This document shows positions 5,301 to 12,821 of a stretch of 16,353 nt of DNA, one piece after another. The notes beneath the pieces were generated by a model. It saw only the letters and a program-made list of their open reading frames with translations, did not search any database and was not told the DNA's origin. The translations under genes were made by a program, and so were the position numbers. The number at the start of each line of letters is the position of its first letter. Positions within the stretch are counted from its first letter, which is position 1. Origin of the DNA: Candidatus Methylomirabilota bacterium (GTDB lineage Bacteria; Methylomirabilota; Methylomirabilia; Methylomirabilales; JACQHM01); NCBI GenBank assembly GCA_016199025.1, contig JACQHM010000107.1, forward strand, positions 1 to 16,353, in the 5' to 3' direction.

Positions 5301-5491
5301 ATCCTTAAGATGAAGAAGACATAGCGGAGAGTGGGGAACCAGAAATCCGTGATCCCCGCCCGCTTCAAGACCTGCTCGAAGGCCCCGCTCACGTCCACAG
5401 AGTGCCGGCCTTATCTTTCTTTACAAAATACAAGATCGCTCATGAGATGTCCAGGCAATTTTTCCAGGAGCATGAGCTTCTGCCGGTGCCG
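5300..5491 (-). pseudogene. Tyrosine integrase C-terminal remnant
   Basis: In one - strand frame the segment 'LEKLPGHLMSDLVFCKER', then a TAA stop (5411-5413), then 'DVSGAFEQVLKRAGITDF' and 'WFPTLRYVFF' aligns with the catalytic domain of phage integrases. Their usual text is 'LP-H--SDLVF' followed by 'ALKRAGI-DFRFHDLRHTFAS'. The in-frame stop and the loss of both histidines of the H-x-L-R-H box (here P-T-L-R-Y) show that it is dead. The match ends where tRNA-Sec begins. It is the only trace of an integrase in the window and marks an old insertion at this tRNA. Confidence 0.65.
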
Positions 5492-5544
5492 GGGGGAAAG
5501 AAGAGATCGGTCGATCGAGTCCCGGACAGGACCGAGCCCCATCC

Positions 5545-6531
5545 CTACCCCGAGGAGAGGCGGCCCAAGGTTTGGTGGACGGCGGCGATGATCCCCGGGG
5601 TGTCGGGGATGACGACCTTGCGAAGGGTCTCGTTGGAAGGGATCGGGACGTGGGGGGTGCCGACCCGGACAATGGGGGCCTCGAGGTCCTCGAAGGCCTC
5701 CTCGGCCACCGTGGCGGCGATCTCGGCCCCGATGCCACCTACCTTCCAGGCCTCGTGGACGACGACCAGACGGCCAGTCCGCCGGACCGAGGCACACAGG
5801 GTTTCGACGTCCAATGGCGCCAGTGTCCGAAGGTCCACGACCTCGGCCTCAATCCCCTCCCTGGCGAGCAGATCGGCGGCGACGAGGGCCTTTAACACCA
5901 TCCAGCCGGTCGCCGCGATGGTCACGTCGCGGCCCGGACGCTTGATATCTGCCCGGCCAATCGGCACCAGGTGGTCGCCGTCCGGCACCTCGCCGCGGAT
6001 GCCACGGTAGAGGAACATATGCTCGAAGAAGAGGACAGGATTCTCATCCCGGATGGCTGCCTTTATCAACCCTTTGGCGTCGGCCGGCCAGTAGGGCATG
6101 ACGACCTTCAAGCCCGGGACATGCTGGAACCAGGACTCGTAGCATTGGGGGTGGCCCCGGTACGGCCCGATCCCGACCCTGGTCCTGATGACCAGGGGGA
6201 CGTGGGCTACACCGGCCGTCCCGTAGTGGATGCTGGCGGCGTGGCAGACAAGCTGGCTCATCACCGTGGGGAGAAACTCGCCGAAGGAGATCTCCACCAT
6301 GGGCCGAAGTCCCATCAGGGCCGCGCCGATGCCACAGCCGGCCATGGCCGACTCGGCAATCGGGGCTTCATAGATCCGCGATGGCCCGAACTCTTCCCAC
6401 AACCCCTTGGTGCCCTGCAGGGATCCGCCGAAACGCCCGATGTCCTGACCGATCAGAAAGACATCCGGATCCCGCCGCATCTCCTCGGCGATCCCCTCGA
6501 TGATGGCGTCAATATATGTCAGGCGCCTCAC
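5545..6531 (-). CDS. 2-oxoacid dehydrogenase E1 component, beta subunit
   Basis: This 328-residue protein is full length for the transketolase-like beta subunit of pyruvate/branched-chain/acetoin dehydrogenase E1. The pyrimidine-binding domain has the thiamine-diphosphate Glu in 'EAPIAESAMAGCGIGAALMG' (E60). It also has 'GHPQCYESWFQHVPGLKVVM' (about 126-145), matching the H-S/P-Q-x-x-E-x-W-F-x-H-x-P-G-L signature. The C-terminal domain (about 190-328) with 'VVDLRTLAPLD' is the subunit-binding fold. The start is GTG 6531, overlapping the alpha stop by four bases (GTGA), so the two subunits are coupled. No E2 or E3 gene follows, so substrate (pyruvate, branched-chain oxoacid or acetoin) cannot be decided here. 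Confidence 0.92.
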   Translation of the reverse strand: MRRLTYIDAIIEGIAEEMRRDPDVFLIGQDIGRFGGSLQGTKGLWEEFGPSRIYEAPIAESAMAGCGIGAALMGLRPMVEISFGEFLPTVMSQLVCHAASIHYGTAGVAHVPLVIRTRVGIGPYRGHPQCYESWFQHVPGLKVVMPYWPADAKGLIKAAIRDENPVLFFEHMFLYRGIRGEVPDGDHLVPIGRADIKRPGRDVTIAATGWMVLKALVAADLLAREGIEAEVVDLRTLAPLDVETLCASVRRTGRLVVVHEAWKVGGIGAEIAATVAEEAFEDLEAPIVRVGTPHVPIPSNETLRKVVIPDTPGIIAAVHQTLGRLSSG

Positions 6532-7472
6532 GCGTACACCTCGTTCAGGCCCGCGTCCGGCGTGCCGAGGTCCGGGGCGGCCTTGGCCTTGGCGAGAGCC
6601 TCCGCCACCTCTTCTTCAGCGGCAGCCCAGAGGGCCTTATCGTCCTCCGGCGTCAAGGCTCCAGAGGCCAAAAGGGCCTGCTGGCAGCGGACGACGGGGT
6701 CCTGGGCCCTCCAGGCCTCGACCTCCTCGGGCGGCCGGTAGGCGGCCGGATCGCCGGCCCAGTGGCCACGGAGCCGGTACGTCCTGGCCTCGATCAACGT
6801 CGGGCCGAGGCCCTGGCGGGCGCGGGCCACCGCCTCCTGCACCGTCTCAAAGACAGCCGCCACGTCGTTCCCATCGACGGCAACCCCCGGCATGCCGTAG
6901 CCAGCGGCGCGATCGGTGATCTCCTTGCACGGCATAAACTCGGAGATGTGTAACGAGATGGCGTACTGGTTGTTCTGGACCACGTACACGACCGGGAGCT
7001 TCCAGAGCCCGGCCAACGTCAGGGCCTCGTGGAAGTCGCCGCGGTTGGTGGTGCCCTCACCGATGGTATGGACGGTCACCCGATCCGACTGCTTGTACCG
7101 GCAGGCCAGGGCCGTGCCAGCGGCGATGGAGATAATGGGGCCGAGATCGCCGGACACCCAGGGGATGATATTGAAATGAGGAGGGCCACAGTGGGCAGGG
7201 GCACGCCCCCTGGTATAACTGGTGGCTTTGCCCAGGGGTGAGGCCAGGAGTCGGTCCAGGGCAGCGCCCCGCATGTAGAAGGCGATGAAGGGACCCCGGT
7301 AGTGGGGCGCGATCACATCATCCGGCCGGAGGCCGTAGAAGGAGCCGACGAGGACCGCCTCCTCCCCTTCCGAGGGGAACCAGTGGACGGACAATTCACA
7401 ACAGGCCCGGTCCACGAGCCGGCTTAAGACCATCAGGCGGTACAGTTCCCGATGGATCTCGGGAGTCATCAT
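6528..7472 (-). CDS. 2-oxoacid dehydrogenase E1 component, alpha subunit
   Basis: This 314-residue thiamine-diphosphate-binding subunit pairs with the beta gene downstream. The diphosphate/Mg motif runs from 'GEGTTNRGDFHEAL' (from residue 138) to 'VQNNQYAIS' about 30 residues later, the G-D-G...N-N signature with Glu in place of the usual Asp. 'HYRGPFIAFYMRG' is the substrate-side segment. The frame is open to 7751, but I chose ATG 7472 (or 7469). The family starts at this point ('TPEIHRELYRLMVLSRLVDR'), and a good promoter lies inside the extra upstream frame. The enzyme decarboxylates a 2-oxoacid and passes the acyl group to E2, which is not encoded nearby. Confidence 0.9.
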   Translation of the reverse strand: MMTPEIHRELYRLMVLSRLVDRACCELSVHWFPSEGEEAVLVGSFYGLRPDDVIAPHYRGPFIAFYMRGAALDRLLASPLGKATSYTRGRAPAHCGPPHFNIIPWVSGDLGPIISIAAGTALACRYKQSDRVTVHTIGEGTTNRGDFHEALTLAGLWKLPVVYVVQNNQYAISLHISEFMPCKEITDRAAGYGMPGVAVDGNDVAAVFETVQEAVARARQGLGPTLIEARTYRLRGHWAGDPAAYRPPEEVEAWRAQDPVVRCQQALLASGALTPEDDKALWAAAEEEVAEALAKAKAAPDLGTPDAGLNEVYA

Positions 7473-7568
7473 CTCGAACGGTTTCCCCCCCCAAGATGGC
7501 CGCTTGTCAACGGCAAAAGAGGCCAACACGCCAACGTTACAGCCATAGTCGCTCAATCTCACGAACCA

Positions 7569-7597
7569 ATGATAGAACAAATGTTCACGTCGATCAA
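7569..7597 (-). promoter_or_regulatory. Predicted promoter of the E1 alpha-beta operon
   Basis: On the - strand TTGATC (7592-7597) and TATCAT (7569-7574) are separated by exactly 17 bases. The expected start of transcription is about 90 bases before ATG 7472. It lies inside the longer open frame and so supports the shorter protein start. Confidence 0.55.
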
Positions 7598-7698
7598 GGA
7601 AGGATTCCGTCACCAGCAGCCGGAGGGCTTGACAGGGGTGCCGGAGTAGACTAAGGTTCTTTTGACAAGGGCGGCGCACTGTGAGCAGAGGTTCAAAG

Positions 7699-7908
7699 AT
7701 GGGAAAGGAGAAAACCATAGCGAACACACGCTCTATCCATCGGGATGACATCCATCCGGAAGCCCTTGTCAGGGCCCTCAGGGCCCTCTCCCCCCAGGGC
7801 CGAAAAGAATTGATCGTCTTTTTGCGGTCAGGGACCCTCCCGGTCTCCCCCGAGGATAGCCACGCCCTCGCCCGCCTGGCTGATCTCTTAGAGATCCTCT
7901 TGGATTAA
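7699..7908 (+). CDS. Small hypothetical protein upstream of folC
   Basis: ATG 7699 has AGAGG seven bases upstream and gives 69 residues; a GTG at 7681 in the same frame is less well supported. The product is helical, with 'HPEALVRALRALSPQGRKEL' (about residues 19-38) and a C-terminal 'LARLADLLEILLD'. I see no catalytic motif and do not recognise the family. It ends about 90 bases before folC on the same strand and is divergent from the E1 operon, so it may be the first gene of a folC transcript. Confidence 0.5.
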   Translation: MGKEKTIANTRSIHRDDIHPEALVRALRALSPQGRKELIVFLRSGTLPVSPEDSHALARLADLLEILLD

Positions 7909-8000
7909 GGGGCCGTTTTCAATCGCCGAGGACCCTCCAATTGTTCTTCAGGGAACCGTGGCCGAGAACCTGTAAGCTTCAGCTTCACGATAGACCGATC

Positions 8001-9377
8001 ATGCCCTACCAGGAAGCCATCGAATATCTCTACGGCCTCCAGCGCTTTGGGATCAAGTTGGGACTTCAGAATATGGTCCGCCTGATGGAGGCCCTCGGGC
8101 GCCCCCACCAACAGTTCGCCTCGATCCTGATCGCCGGCACCAACGGGAAAGGTTCGACGGCCGCGCTCCTCGCCTCGATCCTGAAGGCCGCCGGGTATAA
8201 GGTCGGCCTCTATACTTCCCCCCATCTCCTGGATTTTCACGAGCGGGTCTTGATCGATGGCCTCCCCCTCCCCCAAGACGAGATCGCCCGATTGATCGAA
8301 GAGGTCCGCTCCGCCATCCAGCATGCTTTTCCAGCCGTCGGCCGTCAGCCGTCGGCCGTCAGCCGTCGGCCATCTCAAGACCTCACCCCTTATCCCCAAA
8401 ACCTTCTATCTCCCTCCCCGACCTTTTTCGAGGCTTCGACAGCCTTGGCCTTCCTGGCCTTTGCCAGAAAACAGGTCGATTACGCCGTGGTGGAGGTGGG
8501 ACTGGGTGGAAGGTTCGACGCGACCAACGTCCTTGTCCCGAACGTTTCCGTCATCACCAACATCTCCTTGGAACACCAGGAGTACCTCGGCAACACCCTC
8601 GGCGAAATCGCCTTCGAGAAGGCAGGGATCATCAAGGAGGGGGGGAAGGTGGTCACGGCCGCCGAGGCCTTCGAGGCCCTGGTTGTGATCGAACAGATTG
8701 CCCGGGAGAGGAATGCCTTGCTCTTCAAGGTCCAGGAGCGCTTCCGGTGCCAGGCCAAACGATTGGACTTGGAAGGCCAGGTCTTCGACCTTCTGGGTGG
8801 GGAGAGGGAGTACAGGGATCTTGTGATCCGGCTCTTGGGGAGGCATCAGATCATGAATGCCGCCACCGCTGTGGCCGCTGTCTTGCTCCTCCCTGACGCC
8901 AGGATCTCGGAGGAGGCCATCGTTCAAGGATTGCGTGAAGCGAGGTGGCCGGGGAGGCTTCAGATCGTTGAGCGGGAGCCGTTAGTGATCCTGGACGGCG
9001 CCCACAATCCGGCGGGGGCTTCCACCTTGGCAGCCTTCATTCAAGGGTGTCTGCCCTCCAGGCGGATCGTCCTCGTCTTTGGCGTGTTGAAGGATAAAGA
9101 TTGGGAAGGGATGCTCTCCCGCTTAGGCCCGTTGGCGTCGATGGTGATCCTGACGAAGCCTGAGAGCGACCGGGCCGCTGATCCCAGGGACCTCACTTCG
9201 GTGGACCGGTACTGCCCCAAGCTGGAGATCCAGCTCGACGTGAAGGAGGCCCTCGCCTTGGCAAAGGAGACGGCCGACCCTGGTGACGTCATCCTCGTCG
9301 CCGGCTCCCTCTTCACCGTCGCCTCCGCCTTGAAGGCCCTTGGCATCCAGGAGGTCTTTAGGAGAGGAGGGCCCTGA
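8001..9377 (+). CDS. folC: Dihydrofolate synthase / folylpolyglutamate synthase
   Basis: This 458-residue Mur-ligase-family enzyme adds glutamate to dihydropteroate or folates with ATP, in the cytoplasm. The ATP loop is 'GTNGKGST' (residues 46-53), followed by 'GLYTSPHLLDFHERV'. 'EVGLGGRFDATN' (about 165-176), the central-domain 'GRHQIMNAATAVA' and the C-domain 'LDGAHNP' (331-337) are all family signatures. The start is ATG 8001 (MPYQEAIEYLYGL), where the family begins; the open frame extends further upstream without a better start. Residues about 110-140 hold extra low-complexity sequence, including five tandem CCGTCRG heptamers (8335-8369). This sits in a surface loop before the conserved 'PTFFEASTALAFL' and keeps the frame. 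Total length is slightly above the usual 420-440. All key motifs are intact, so the enzyme is probably functional. Confidence 0.93.
   Translation: MPYQEAIEYLYGLQRFGIKLGLQNMVRLMEALGRPHQQFASILIAGTNGKGSTAALLASILKAAGYKVGLYTSPHLLDFHERVLIDGLPLPQDEIARLIEEVRSAIQHAFPAVGRQPSAVSRRPSQDLTPYPQNLLSPSPTFFEASTALAFLAFARKQVDYAVVEVGLGGRFDATNVLVPNVSVITNISLEHQEYLGNTLGEIAFEKAGIIKEGGKVVTAAEAFEALVVIEQIARERNALLFKVQERFRCQAKRLDLEGQVFDLLGGEREYRDLVIRLLGRHQIMNAATAVAAVLLLPDARISEEAIVQGLREARWPGRLQIVEREPLVILDGAHNPAGASTLAAFIQGCLPSRRIVLVFGVLKDKDWEGMLSRLGPLASMVILTKPESDRAADPRDLTSVDRYCPKLEIQLDVKEALALAKETADPGDVILVAGSLFTVASALKALGIQEVFRRGGP
8335..8369 (+). repeat. Heptanucleotide tandem repeat inside folC
   Basis: Five exact-length units alternate CCGTCGG and CCGTCAG, followed by a decayed sixth (CCATC). 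The 35-base tract is read in frame as part of an Arg/Pro/Ser/Val-rich loop of FolC. Confidence 0.9.
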
Positions 9378-9400
9378 CGATCAGGCCAAGGCCCATCACC

Positions 9401-9484
9401 AAGAGGGAACCCTAACCCGGTCACGCCCTTGGCGTAGGCCGCGACCAAGAGGACGATCGCGGTGAAAGGGATGAAGGGGTCCAT
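9401..9484 (-). pseudogene. TauE/SafE-type permease N-terminal fragment
   Basis: A - strand ATG at 9484 opens 'MDPFIPFTAIVLLVAAYAKG' and continues 'VTGLGFPL'. This is one hydrophobic helix ending in the K-G-V-T-G-L-G-F-P signature of sulfite-exporter TauE/SafE permeases. After 28 residues the sequence loses any resemblance and runs antisense into folC. A neighbouring frame gives 'LVMGLGLIV', hinting at a frameshift. Only a stub of a permease of about 250 residues remains, squeezed between folC and the next gene. Confidence 0.4.
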
Positions 9485-9518
9485 AGATCAATCACCGCGA
9501 GGAGGAGATGGAACGGTC

Positions 9519-10706
9519 ATGTTGAAGGTCACCCGGAATATGGTGCTTCCGACCACCATTACAGGCTCCTACCCCAAGCCCAACTGGTACACCCAGGGTC
9601 TCCACGGCCGTCCGTTCAAGGTGGCCCTGGGCGATTCCCTCTTTCGCGAGCAGTACCTGGACGCCGTTGCCACCATCATCAACGAACAGGCGATGGCCGG
9701 TCTGGACATCGTGACCGATGGCGATGCCCGCTTCGATTTGGCGGTAGGCGGAAAGTCCTGGTTCTTCTATGTCCTCGAACGCTTAGGGGGCTTAAGCGGC
9801 CGTCGAGACCTCTCCCCGGGGTGGTCGGGGGACTTTTGGATCAGGCCCGGCCACATCCTGTGGGAGGTCCAGGAGGCGTACCAACCCCCGGTCGTTGTGG
9901 ACAAGGTCACCCGTGGGCCCTTGGAGTACACCTCCATCTGGAAGGCGGCCCAACGGATGACGGAGAAACCTGTCAAGTTCGGGACCATCAGTGCCCAGTG
10001 CCTCGTCCGGATGATGTGGAATCAATCCTACCCTTCTGACAAAGAACTGATCCTTGACCTCTGCGATGTCATGAACGAAGAGCTCCGGGAATTGGCCCAA
10101 GCGGGCTGTCCCCTGATCCAGATTGAGGAACCCAGGCACCACTTCGTCGCGTTACGGGAAGAGACCACCGACAAGGACCTCCAGTTCTTCACCGAGGCCT
10201 TTAACCGGGAGGTCAAGGGGGTAGAGGCCGAGATCTGGGTCCACACTTGCTGGGGGAACCCCAGCCAGCAACGCCTCTTCTGGGAGCCCCCCTCCTATGA
10301 GCGGGCCCTTCCCTATTTGTTAGAACTAGACACGGACGTCATCACCTTCGAGTGCGCCAGCTCCGGTGGGAAGGACCTCCCCCTCTTCAGAAAATATCAG
10401 ACCAAAAAGAAGATCGCCATCGGGGTGGTGAGCCACACGAACACCGTGATCGAGCCCCCGGAGGTGGTGGCAAACGTCATCCGAAAGGCCCTCGAAGATA
10501 TCCCGCCTGAGCGATTGATCCTTTCGACGGATTGTGGCTTCGGGCGGGAGGGCCTCTCCCGGAGGATCGCGTTCTACAAGTGCATCGCCTTAGTCCAGGG
10601 GGCGAACCTGATCCGCCGGGAACTCAAGCTCCCCGAGGCGCCGATCCGAGCTGCCGATCCCCGTCTGGCTTTCGGCCAGGTACCGGGCACACCTGGAGCA
10701 GCTTGA
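9519..10706 (+). CDS. Cobalamin-independent methionine synthase-like protein (MetE C-domain type)
   Basis: This 395-residue protein has the fold and zinc ligands of the catalytic domain of MetE. It opens with 'TTITGSYPKPNWY'. H242-x-C244 lies in 'EIWVHTCWGN', E278 in 'FECASS' and C339 in 'STDCGFGREG', which together form the Zn site that activates the thiol. It lacks the N-terminal duplicate domain of plant/E. coli MetE, so it belongs to the shorter family. Members of that family transfer methyl groups from methylated corrinoids or other donors rather than folate triglutamate, and the exact substrate is unclear. The start is ATG 9519, with AGGAGGAGA about 10 bases upstream. It is on the same strand as folC, 141 bases downstream. 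Folate supply by FolC and methyl transfer here are plausibly connected, but this is inference. Confidence 0.85.
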   Translation: MLKVTRNMVLPTTITGSYPKPNWYTQGLHGRPFKVALGDSLFREQYLDAVATIINEQAMAGLDIVTDGDARFDLAVGGKSWFFYVLERLGGLSGRRDLSPGWSGDFWIRPGHILWEVQEAYQPPVVVDKVTRGPLEYTSIWKAAQRMTEKPVKFGTISAQCLVRMMWNQSYPSDKELILDLCDVMNEELRELAQAGCPLIQIEEPRHHFVALREETTDKDLQFFTEAFNREVKGVEAEIWVHTCWGNPSQQRLFWEPPSYERALPYLLELDTDVITFECASSGGKDLPLFRKYQTKKKIAIGVVSHTNTVIEPPEVVANVIRKALEDIPPERLILSTDCGFGREGLSRRIAFYKCIALVQGANLIRRELKLPEAPIRAADPRLAFGQVPGTPGAA

Positions 10707-10925
10707 GAACGTCCTCGGGTCAAGAAGAGCATGGCTTGAAAAAAATAGGGTGGCGGCCATCCATTCACGGTCTCACCGATCTGCTTAAACTTAACCACGA
10801 CGTTCAGAGCTGGCCATCTTGCTGGATCTCCTTGAAAAATAAGCCGCTACAGCCATTGCTTCGCCTCCCCCTTGTTCCCTTTTACGTAACCCTGTCATCC
10901 CCACCTGGCGCCCTGCCTTCCCTCT

Positions 10926-11060
10926 GGCTCATGTTGGTTTTTAGGTGAAGAGCGATTTTTCGTAGGGGAGGGCTTTAGGCCCTCCCGTCGGGCGGGAATA
11001 CATCCCGCCCCTACGCCGTCTTTGATGGTGCCGAGTTTCACCTATGTTCCAACATGAGCC
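10926..11060. repeat. Nested inverted-repeat element (MITE-like)
   Basis: The 555-bp gap at 10707-11261 has no credible gene. It contains 24-base outer arms, 10926-10949 and 11037-11060, that are complementary at 20 of 24 positions (GGCTCATGTTGG, then a 4-base mismatch, then TAGGTGAA). Inside them lies a second palindrome (10961-11015) bounded by CGTAGGGG/CCCCTACG with two GC-rich sub-hairpins. The whole can fold into a large cruciform, and the structure suggests a mobile miniature element with a second repeat inserted in its loop. I see no coding capacity and no clear target duplication. Confidence 0.7.
10961..11015. repeat. Palindromic intergenic repeat (inner element)
   Basis: CGTAGGGG and CCCCTACG bound two internal hairpins: GGAGGGCTTTAGGCCCTCCC and GGGCGGGAATACATCCCGCCC-type stems. 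This form of GTAGGGGCGGG...CCCGCCCCTAC repeat is common between genes in many bacterial genomes. Confidence 0.75.
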
Positions 11061-11211
11061 CTCCCTCTTTACAGGAGAATCCCTCGATCTTCCAAGGCGT
11101 GAGCGAAAGGCTCCAGTCCTGGCATGCCTTTTGCAGAAATATTTCAGTGGCCGATAAGCTCCAGGCTAGAGCGATGTCATCCTCTCCCCCCTCCCTTCCT
11201 CCCCACAGGCG

Positions 11212-11248
11212 AAGGCCCCGGTCCTGACCCAACCGGGGCCTTTGCTTT
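11212..11248 (+). terminator. Rho-independent terminator
   Basis: AAGGCCCCGG (11212-11221) pairs perfectly with CCGGGGCCTT (11233-11242) around an 11-base loop and is followed by TGCTTT. It is oriented for + strand transcripts, about 500 bases after the MetE-like gene, and lies just beyond the 3' end of the convergent efflux gene. On the - strand there is no T-run. Confidence 0.75.
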
Positions 11249-11261
11249 CCATGAGGCCATC

Positions 11262-12803
11262 CTAGGTTCTTTCACGAGGCGTGGTGGAATCTTCCTCCAT
11301 CTTCGTGCCCTTCATAAAGAGCATGAGAGGGATCACGGCGAATAGGAGCCAGGCGATCAACCGGAAATCATCGAGGAAGGCGAGGAGGGAGGCCTGTTGC
11401 CGGATCTGGGTGTAGAGACGGCCGAGGGCCTGCTTCTCGGCCGTAAACGGGTCAGAGCCGGCGGCCTGGAAGGCGGCGGCCATCGTCCCCAGCCGTTCCT
11501 GCACGTCGAGGTCCCACGGGGTGACATGGGCCACGAGGCGGGCCTGATGGGTTTGCGCCCCCCGGCTTAGGATGGTCGTCACCACGGCGATCCCGAAGCT
11601 CCCTCCCAGGTTCCTCATGAGGTTAAAGAGGCCGGAGGCGTAGCCCATTTTCTCCCTCGGGACGGCCGCCAGGGAGACCGTCGTCACGGGCATCCACATC
11701 CACCCCAGCCCGAGTCCCAGGAGGAGGCGGGGCATCATGACCTGAAAGAAGCTGGCCTCAAGGCTTAAGGAGGACGCCTTCAGCATGGCCAGGCCGCTCA
11801 CCAGGGCTCCCGCCCCGATCATGATGCGATAATCGAGAAGGGTCAAGAGGCGGCCGGCCAATGAAATGGTGACGACGGAGGTGACGGCCCCCGAGGCGAT
11901 GACCAGGCCTGTCTGGAGGGTCGTGTAGCCCATGAGGGTCTGGGCAAAAAGGGCGATCAAGACGATGGCCCCGTAGAAGCCGAAGTTCTGGAGGGCCATC
12001 AGGATGATCCCGATGGTAAAGGTTCGGTTCTTCAAGACCCGGAGATCCACCACGGGCTCCTCCGTGACAAGCTCCCGGATGATGAAGAAGAGAAAGGCCG
12101 GGACGGCGAGGAAGGCAAGTCCGATGATCCAGCGCGAGTTGAACCAGTCCAGCCGTTGCCCCCTTCCCAGGATGATCTGGAGGCAACCGACCCAGACAAC
12201 GAGCAGGAGGAAACCCCAGCCATCAATCCTCCTCACCCGTTGCTGGAGGTAGGGTGGATCGTGAAGGAAGAGGATGGCCAAGAGGATGACAAGGGCCGCC
12301 ATTGGGGCATTGAGGTAGAAGACCCAACGCCAACTGAAGTGGTCAGCAATCTGCCCCCCGAGAATCGGCCCTGAAATGGAGCCGGCGACCGACCCGGCCG
12401 CCCAAACGGCCATGGCCATCCCGCGCTCGGCCGGGGGAAAGCTCTCCATGACGATGGCCTGGCCGGTCGCCGTGAGGGCCCCGCCGCCCAAACCCTGGAG
12501 GACCCGGAGGAAGACCATGAGGGCCAGGGTCGGGGCGATGCCTGCCAACGCGGAGCACGTGGCAAAGAGGATAGTACAGAAGATGAAGAACCGCTTCCGG
12601 CCGAAGAAGGTGGCCAGCCAGCCGGTCATCGGCAGGATGACGGCGTTCGACACAAGGTAGGCGGTCAGGACCCAGGCCACCTCGTCCACGCCGGCCGAAA
12701 GCCCGCCTTGCATATGGGCCAGGGCCACGTTGACGACGCTGGCATCGAGGATCTCCATACCTGCCGAGAGGGAGGCCATGATGGCGATGATCCACTTGTT
12801 CAT
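11262..12803 (-). CDS. emrB: EmrB/QacA-type (DHA2) MFS drug exporter
   Basis: This 513-residue, 14-helix drug:proton antiporter of the DHA2 family sits in the inner membrane. The first helix carries 'LDASVVNVAL' (residues 19-28, the family's D1 motif). Motif A is 'GWLATFFGRKR' (61-71), motif B 'RVLQGLGGG' (100-108) and the antiporter motif C 'GPILGG' (about 145-150). It is followed by the terminator region and preceded by the PIN-domain gene with an 18-base gap. EmrB-type proteins work with an EmrA adaptor, which lies about 1.1 kb upstream beyond the toxin-antitoxin cassette. The start is ATG 12803. Substrates are unknown; hydrophobic drugs are typical of the family. Confidence 0.9.
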   Translation of the reverse strand: MNKWIIAIMASLSAGMEILDASVVNVALAHMQGGLSAGVDEVAWVLTAYLVSNAVILPMTGWLATFFGRKRFFIFCTILFATCSALAGIAPTLALMVFLRVLQGLGGGALTATGQAIVMESFPPAERGMAMAVWAAGSVAGSISGPILGGQIADHFSWRWVFYLNAPMAALVILLAILFLHDPPYLQQRVRRIDGWGFLLLVVWVGCLQIILGRGQRLDWFNSRWIIGLAFLAVPAFLFFIIRELVTEEPVVDLRVLKNRTFTIGIILMALQNFGFYGAIVLIALFAQTLMGYTTLQTGLVIASGAVTSVVTISLAGRLLTLLDYRIMIGAGALVSGLAMLKASSLSLEASFFQVMMPRLLLGLGLGWMWMPVTTVSLAAVPREKMGYASGLFNLMRNLGGSFGIAVVTTILSRGAQTHQARLVAHVTPWDLDVQERLGTMAAAFQAAGSDPFTAEKQALGRLYTQIRQQASLLAFLDDFRLIAWLLFAVIPLMLFMKGTKMEEDSTTPRERT

Positions 12804-12821
12804 CGCTGATGATCCACCAGT

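Noticed and set aside
4919..5398. 159-aa - strand ORF covering tRNA-Sec
   Set aside because: It runs through a clear tRNA gene; only its first 33 residues have meaning, as the end of the integrase remnant.
5971..6741. 256-aa + strand ORF opposite the E1 genes
   Set aside because: It is an antisense shadow of two well-supported genes and has no recognisable domain or ribosome site.
7473..7751. 93-residue N-terminal extension of the E1 alpha subunit
   Set aside because: The family begins at the later ATG, the extra sequence has no domain, and a good promoter lies within it.
8406..8927. 173-aa - strand ORF opposite folC
   Set aside because: It is an antisense shadow of folC, whose motifs are all intact.
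10532..10948. 138-aa + strand ORF running from the MetE-like gene into the gap
   Set aside because: More than its first 50 codons overlap the MetE-like gene in another frame, and the remainder is not protein-like.
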